Shown here piece by piece: positions 58,345-64,000 of a stretch of DNA of 64,000 bases. Under the pieces are notes generated by a model. It saw only the letters and a program-made list of their open reading frames with translations. It did not search any database and was not told the DNA's origin. The DNA comes from Papaver somniferum (Eukaryota > Streptophyta > Magnoliopsida > Ranunculales > Papaveraceae), in the NCBI RefSeq assembly GCF_003573695.1, contig NC_039361.1, forward strand, positions 87,500,149 through 87,564,148, written 5' to 3'. The stretch's first letter is position 1. Each line of letters starts with the position of its first letter. Both the position numbers and the translations under genes were made by a program.

Positions 58345-60823
58345 TGATAAGCACATATGTGCTACATTTTATACCCATATTTATATTAACTAGGACTCGA
58401 TATTTTGGCTAATAACACTATTTTAGTGCTTTTGTAAAAAGTACGAGCGAATACCGTCATCCAAAAATAAACGGATAAATTTACAAGCTTGAGCGCGTTT
58501 GCAACAAAAATGACCGGAGCGTCTCAAGGCACCAGAGGGAGACAACTTAATTAATTACGAGCTATCAAGTAAAATATGTTTTAGCACCACTAACAATTTT
58601 CATGGATAGTAAATGGTGAAACAGAGAAGTGCATTCTTTAATTCAAGCAAGTGACGTGTCCACCACAACATCATATTTCATATTTCTTATATGAGACAAA
58701 AGGAATTCTCATGCAGGTGGCATTTTTTAACCGAGAAGGATTAAAGAAGTGGGAATCTGGGAGACGTGTCTAGTTTCCCAACTGCCTCATTTCCTTACGA
58801 GGCAGAATATGCATTTCCTATACTCTCTTCCAAGCAGCTGGTATCACATTTTCTTCCTGGTGATAAATAGTAATCTACAGAGAAATTGGCGATGGAAGAT
58901 TACAAAGGGAAGACACTGCAGCAACGAGAATGAACCGGCAGAGATGGTTGAGTTGCTGTCATCGGTACACGGAGGTGGTATGGATGGACTTTGCAGCTTG
59001 TGTTTTGTTCAAAGAAGATGGAGCTAAATTGAGTAGATAGTTGAGCTGCTGGAGTCGAAAAAATGATTACAATGGTAGTGTTTCTCTATTACTTCGAACG
59101 GTTTTGTGTCAGCATGAGATGGACAAAAATGGTGGTGATCTCTCTTATCCACAGATTGGATTGGAATGAAGATGGACTGTAAGCACTAGATCAACTGAAT
59201 CTCTTGGGTTTGTGATCGAGATGGTTGCATTCTGTGATAGATGAAATGTATGTTGTTGGCGAAAGTTCTGAAGAAATGGAAGCTCGAGAAGGAAATGAGA
59301 ACGGGAAGAGGCTTAGATGATCATGGAACATCAGTTGGCTGCAGCTCTCTTACTGGCGGTGGTTGTTATGGCCGTGCAGGCATGAAGAAGAATGGTTTTG
59401 TCGTTGATTCTTTAGTGCTGTGTTAGATTTGTTTGAAACCAAGTCAATAAGTCTCTCAGGAGGACAGTTTGTATGAGCTGTTGATATTGTTGGAAGATGG
59501 CAGTGCAATATGGTTTGATTAGTCGGAAGGTGGTCGGTCTGGAATGGAGTTGAAGCGAAGAAGATGGGTGTGGCTGAGTTGATACGAGAATAAGAAGGTG
59601 ATGATACGAGTGTTGCTGCCATTGACTCGTGGCTGTAAATGATGGGTTTTGAGATGGATTTTATGTTGAATGAGTTGAATTCGTAGTGGAGGTGATGTCA
59701 GATAAGCAGGGAATGAAAGTTGGTGTGTAGGAGAACGAATTGCAGCAAACAAAGACTTGAGACGCTGGTCTTTGTAGGAATGGCCATGTTCTTGGCTGAT
59801 AAGGATCAGAGGGTAGAGATCGGTACTCGGGTTCCTACATGGTTCGAAACTGGTGTGTGAAGTGGAATCTTGTGTTGTGGGCAGTCAAGGAAGGAGCTGG
59901 AGTAATTGATTACGCCGGTGGTTGACGAAATTGAGATGGCCAGAGAAGTTGCGGCTGATGGCTAAACAGAAGTTGGACTTGACAATGGGCCTAAATATGG
60001 TGGGTATTGTACCGAGCCTCAGCAATTCTGCTAGGTCTTAGGTGGAGTTCCAACGACACCTTATATGGGAATCGAGAAGAAACAGAAGAGGGAGGAAGCC
60101 GACCAGGCTACAGAGGAGATGGCTACACAGCATTTCTTCAATTCCATTTTCGCTTAGCTAGAATTTTTGATTTTAATTTGTTTATGGCTTTTGAGAAAGC
60201 CATGTCTAGCTAGAGCCATGTTAGGGTTTAGATGGAAGCCAATTTAATTTTATAAACTGTATGATGATATTTCTAATAATAATTCATCGACTAGTGATTT
60301 CTCTTCAAATATGGCTTGACATTTAATAGTTCATGTGATTTTCTTGATTATTTATGCTTTTCAATTGATATTTCGTGCTTGGGTTAAGTTCTTTGACGTG
60401 GTATGCTTTAGGATTGATATGTAATGCTTTAGAATCACTACCTATGAAGCGAAGGAAATTACAACGGAGAAACTGTATTTTAGAATTTAATATACCATCT
60501 TCCGAGAGATGAGATTGATTTCGAAATTTCCTTGAGCAATAAATAGGGATTAGTAGAGTTTTATATGATTGAATTGGTGGAAATCGAAGACCCTAATAAC
60601 CCACTCCTACTTTGTTTATTATTACGATTATTTGTTATTTCATTTTGTTCCGAATTTCTGAAAACCGTTAAAACATCATCTATTTGATTATTTAGTTTTG
60701 GTATTAGTTGGTAGAGTATTTCACACTCCTCGTGGGAACGACCTGTACTTGCCATTGTTCTACTAGTTAGACATTGTGCACTTGCAGTATTTTATTGTAG
60801 GTTTCCCAACCTACCAAGTTTTT
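58345..60823 (+). mobile_element. Inserted Ty3/gypsy-type LTR-like block (2.5 kb)
   Basis: Starts TGATAAGCACATATGTGC. It ends with CTCCTCGTGGGAACGACCTG, TTGTGCACTTGCAGTATTTT and CTACCAAGTTTTT. The TGATAAGCAC start, the GTGGGAACGACC segment and the ACCAAGTTTTT end just before a PBS-like position resemble LTRs of Athila-type elements. Short purine-rich frames inside (58749-60213) have no protein motif. It has no canonical CA end or 4-6-bp duplication; instead 187-bp repeats flank it. Confidence 0.5.
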
Positions 60824-61010
60824 ATCGGCCAGCCTATGCAGACTAGGGCCCGACGCCTCGAAACGCACGCCCAAAGGTGGCATGCCACACGACTTTTAAA
60901 CCTTTGCGACAATGTATTTCCGTCGCAAATCAATCACAACCACTCATCTTTGCCGGTCGAATTGAGTGGCCTAGATGGAATCTTTGTGGGACCGAGAGGT
61001 GTAGACATGC
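60824..61010 (+). repeat. 187-bp direct repeat, right copy
   Basis: Same length as 58158-58344 with about 96% identity by eye; after it the LTR continues with ACGCCGGCAGG. Confidence 0.9.
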
Positions 61011-61792
61011 ACGCCGGCAGGCATCTTCATGCATGCCTGGTCGGTCCCTCCAAAATTAGTTCCCATGCTTGGATTTGATCAAGACAAAGAGGGGATGTTG
61101 CGCACCTCTAAAAAAAACCCTAAAATCCATCAATGGTAGCAAATACGTCGTAAATCATCTCGTCCGTCCAACTTTGCCAGCTTAGTTGGACGGCTTGGAT
61201 TAAAAGTTAGGCAATCAATGAAGCGTCTCAATGATTACCGTCCGCCACTCTTCCACAGGGAGTGATCGACCAGATTGTGGCCCTCCCATGCGGCCTCAAA
61301 ACGATCACTTGAAGATAGTTGGATGTGCTGCCATTTTAAGACGCTTAATCAGCGACTTGTTCAATCAAGCTTTAGAACAACGATGCTTCATACATATCGA
61401 TTGTTTCGAGCTGCTTTCTTAAAAGCGATGCATTACATGCATCGAGCATACACGATAATTCATGAATATCAATTTCATAAATAATTTAGTTATTTAACTT
61501 GATAGCACCGTATGTTATTTCTTGCGGCGGGTCCCACGACTCGACCCACTCATTCGAGACATCAAACATGTCACAAACTGGGGGATACTTATTGGGATAT
61601 TTGTCTGGCGGTTTACATAGTGCGGCGTGCAACGCGCTCATTACGAGAACGTGTCAGGAGGCATGGACGGTTAATAATGATGAGGGAGGTGGGTAAAGGT
61701 GTGATCGCGTGACAATCACCTACACGACCTCACTACTCTATCACTCAACTTCCTCCACTTCATACGAGATGAGGGTTGCGCTCAAATGACTT

Positions 61793-61800
61793 GTATAAAT
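61793..61800 (+). promoter_or_regulatory. Family C LTR TATA box
   Basis: GACTTGTATAAATAGGTTC, identical in core to the inverted family 1 boxes. R-U5 is then about 350 bp (61830-62174). Confidence 0.65.
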
Positions 61801-62174
61801 AGGTTCTTCAACCTATTTTAACACAACACAGAAAACCAAGTGTTGTTAACTACGTATCCAGAAAACACCCAGAACTGATAGCTTACATTATTCAAGCCAG
61901 TTTAACATTCTGATACAAGTCATAAACATCCAACACCTTCACAATTTCAACACCTTCTTCGCTTCCCTCCCTAAGATAAACCCCATCTCCTTCACTTTGT
62001 GACAGAAGCAAGTCTGGAACGGCCATTTCTTGGTTTAGGCCATAATTGTACAGACTGATCTCTCGAATCTAAAGTACTCCCGTGCAGTGCATTTGTTTAG
62101 GGTTTAGATTCGTTTCTCATCCACACACATCCAAATTTACCAAAACCAGCAGAAACAGTTTTCACCTACAAACA

Positions 62175-62194
62175 ACTGGCGACCACAGTGGGAT
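62175..62194 (+). other. Primer binding site, family C
   Basis: ACTGGCGACCACAGTGGGAT directly after the LTR end AAACA; same core as the family 1 PBS. Confidence 0.75.
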
Positions 62195-64000
62195 ATTTAT
62201 CTCTCGGTTGTGGAGTCAATTTCTTCAATACCCAATCCCATTTGGATAATTTCAATATGGTTGGTCTTAGGAATCCCCCACCAATTTCAAATCCCGGTCG
62301 AAGTTCCTCCAATGAAGATACCCCTCTTCCCAACGGTGTATCCTATTGTGTAACCGAAAGAATCCCAACATTGATCGAGTTAGCACGGGTACAGAAGATT
62401 CACACGAAGAACATGAACCTGATCAAAGAAACAATAGATGGAATACTCGATCTCCTCATCAAGATGACATCAGATATGAGTGGTTCTCCTGTCACGGAGA
62501 TTTCTACACTGGGGACTGATCCTCGCAACGATCCTCCTCAAGTTAATAGTTTCACTATGAACCAGAGGTCAGTGGATCAGTAAGCGTTTTCTCTAGTGGA
62601 AAGTTTATACGAACTTTTACACCTCTCGAAGAATCAGCGGGCGGAGACGTTTGCTGCAATCAACCAGATTGCCCTGGACGTGCATTTAACTCCTTTGCGC
62701 CCAGAAGCCTCAAAAACACCAGAGATGTCTGTGAATAATGTTACATTTACAGAAGTAGACATGATGGCGGAATAAGGTCACAACCGGGCCCTACACGTTA
62801 CTGCACACATCAAGGATTCAGAGTTCAAGAGGGACCTCATCGACACGGGAGTGTCTTCGAATGTGATTACTCTCAAGACACTCAGGACGTCCAAGGTTCT
62901 CCCAAGTAAGATTGTGCGACAGCCTACCACGATGACAGACTTTGAAGGAAACCAAACCAACACGTACGAGTATGTCAATATGAATTTATCTATAGGTCCC
63001 GTCCAATCAAAGGTGAAATTCGAAGTCATGGAAAAGGAGTCGGACTACCATATGATACTGGGGAGACCATGGCTTCATGACAATAGGATCGTCTCCTCGA
63101 CGTATCACCAATGCCTGAAGACTATGTTGAATAAAGAAGTCGTTCGTATTCCTGCATCATTGTCTCCTTACACACCAATATGTGGAGTGTAATTGTTTGA
63201 ACCAAGAGAAGCTCCACGCGAAGAATCAGACAAAGTTCATTGCATCCCACTCCCCACGTGGGCGTCAATACAGAAGGAGGACCGACTTGCATCATTGAAG
63301 GATAAGCCCCATGATGCATCTTTGCTGACAAGATGTCCCAATTCTTCATCATCATGTGAAGCCGCGACCCACGCTCACACTAAGAGGGAACAAACTTTTG
63401 TAGCAAGTCGTGACCAGAAGGGGAAAACCGTGTACCGACGCCGCTGTTATAAATTAGCAGGGGAGACTGTTACCCAGTCTCTCCCCGCAATGGAATGCTA
63501 CAATAACGAGGAGACACAAGAAAAAGTGCTAGATACTCCACGACAGATGCAAGATGGCACCAACTCCACAAGTGATGAGCTCGAAATCGTTAACATCGGG
63601 AATGAGGAATCTCCTAGGCCTATCTCCGCCAGCTCAACCTTGTGTACGGATGAACGCACGAAGCTCGTGGAAATTCTCAAAGAGTACCAAGACATATTCG
63701 CTTGGACGTATGAAGAAATGCCCAGTTTAGATGAAAAATTGGTCACCCATCATCTACATGTCATACCTGGATCCAAGCCGGTTAAACAGTCTCCAAGGAA
63801 GTTCAGACACGAGGTAGAAGAGCAAATCAAGACTGAGATTCAGAAGTTGCTAGCTGCTGGCTTCATAAAACCCATTCATCATCCAACCTGGTTGGCTAAC
63901 GTGGTTCCGGTAAAAAAGGAAAATTGACAGATCAGGTGCTGCGTGGATTTCAGAGACTTGAACAGATGCTTCCCCAAAAATGATTTTCCTCTACCTAACA
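62188..64000 (+). pseudogene. Tat-like gag-protease-RT frame, four nonsense codons
   Basis: One reading frame throughout, likely start ATG 62257 (MVGLRNPPP). Stops at 62581 (TAA), 62773 (TAA), 63190 (TAA) and 63925 (TGA, where Gly is usual in VPVKKENGQ). A short gag-like region (TLIELARVQ; SLYELLHLSKNQRAE) lacks capsid and zinc knuckle and leads into TFTEVDMM. Retropepsin follows: LIDTGVSSNVITLKTL (active site DTG, about 62836) and YHMILGRPWLHD, STYHQCLK. Then a linker and the RT N-terminus: IFAWTYEEMPSLDEKLVTHH, PRKFRHEVEEQIKTEIQKLL, GFIKPIHHPTWLANVVPV, CCVDFRDLNRCFPKND. The RT catalytic block is beyond the window. These blocks match Tat-lineage Ty3/gypsy pol. Confidence 0.85.

Larger units (their letters stand above)
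56722..62174 (+). repeat. Family C 5' LTR, with internal insertion
   Basis: Begins TGTTCATGGTGGATTTT, the reverse complement type of the LTR-B terminus (AAAATCCACCATCAACA), and ends TTTTCACCTACAAACA beside the PBS. Without the insert at 58345-60823 and one copy of its 187-bp flanking repeat it would be about 2.8 kb. U3 contains repeats of GTCCAACTT(T/C)GCCA(G/A)CCT..TTGGACGG..TAGAT (57618, 57832, 61154), each a GTCCAAC/GTTGGAC hairpin. Confidence 0.7.
56722..64000 (+). mobile_element. Tat-like Ty3/gypsy element, family C (5' part)
   Basis: 5' LTR 56722-62174, PBS 62175-62194, then one long gag-protease-RT frame with four stops, running off the window inside RT. It inserted into LTR-B3; its 3' half and target duplication lie beyond 64000. 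The protease and RT wording fits the Tat lineage. Confidence 0.75.

Noticed and set aside
58749..60213. Small ORFs in purine-rich DNA as possible host gene exons
   Set aside because: They lie within an LTR-like insert, have no recognisable domain and no convincing splice structure.
1..64000. tRNA, rRNA or snRNA genes
   Set aside because: I looked for tRNA-like arms, rRNA motifs and snoRNA boxes by eye and found only primer binding sites complementary to tRNA ends.

Overview
The window is plant nuclear heterochromatin-like DNA, made almost entirely of nested and decayed LTR retrotransposons. Supporting signs are Ty1/copia and Ty3/gypsy gag-pol homology, tRNA-Met-type and other primer binding sites, plant-type spliced antisense ORFs, LTRs of 2-4 kb and AT-rich relic DNA. 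I found no intact host gene, tRNA, rRNA, CRISPR array or bacterial signal. I cannot name the species; an angiosperm, probably a eudicot, is as far as the sequence takes me.

Layout. (1) 1-4454: relic Ty1/copia element on the minus strand (RT and integrase remnants, a short 167-bp LTR), inserted into (2) 4455-11375: a minus-strand non-autonomous element with a 2.2-kb LTR, a gag-like ORF with two zinc knuckles, and no pol. (3) 11376-14412: scraps, including a copia LTR end and a chromovirus-like Ty3 RT/RNase H relic (13613-14230, minus). (4) 15590-16640 and 31526-32295: two halves of a broken, apparently spliced plus-strand ORF resembling the extra antisense ORFs of Tat-lineage Ty3/gypsy elements. 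It is split by (5) 16641-31505, an LTR-internal-LTR-internal-LTR array (minus strand, 'family 1') whose LTRs are full of GC-rich 69-bp and 225-bp tandem repeats. (6) 32296-36777: 'LTR-B' plus an internal fragment with a retropepsin relic.

(7) 36778-56721: a second tandem arrangement. A non-autonomous plus-strand element ('family A', 2.3-kb LTR, decayed gag) carries a nested minus-strand LTR-B element (40628-47554, 5-bp target duplication CTCTT). After its 3' LTR the LTR-gag-LTR-B order starts again. The second LTR-A holds a related solo LTR (51215-53629) flanked by a perfect GATTT duplication. The LTR-B copy at 40628 contains two truncated retroposons with (TAA)n tails. (8) 56722-64000: a plus-strand Tat-like Ty3/gypsy element ('family C') with a 5.4-kb LTR that itself contains a 2.5-kb foreign LTR-like insert, then PBS, a shortened gag, protease and the start of RT. 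The window ends inside RT.

Families 1, B and C share a recognisable R-U5 and TATA region and are probably one Tat-like clade in different orientations; their U3 regions have each filled with a different class of tandem hairpin-forming repeat. The elements do not form a pathway. The interest lies in insertion order, unequal LTR recombination, gag-only derivatives and the repeat-filled U3 regions. All identities of decayed proteins come from motif reading, not searches, and boundaries without a TG/CA end or target duplication are approximate.
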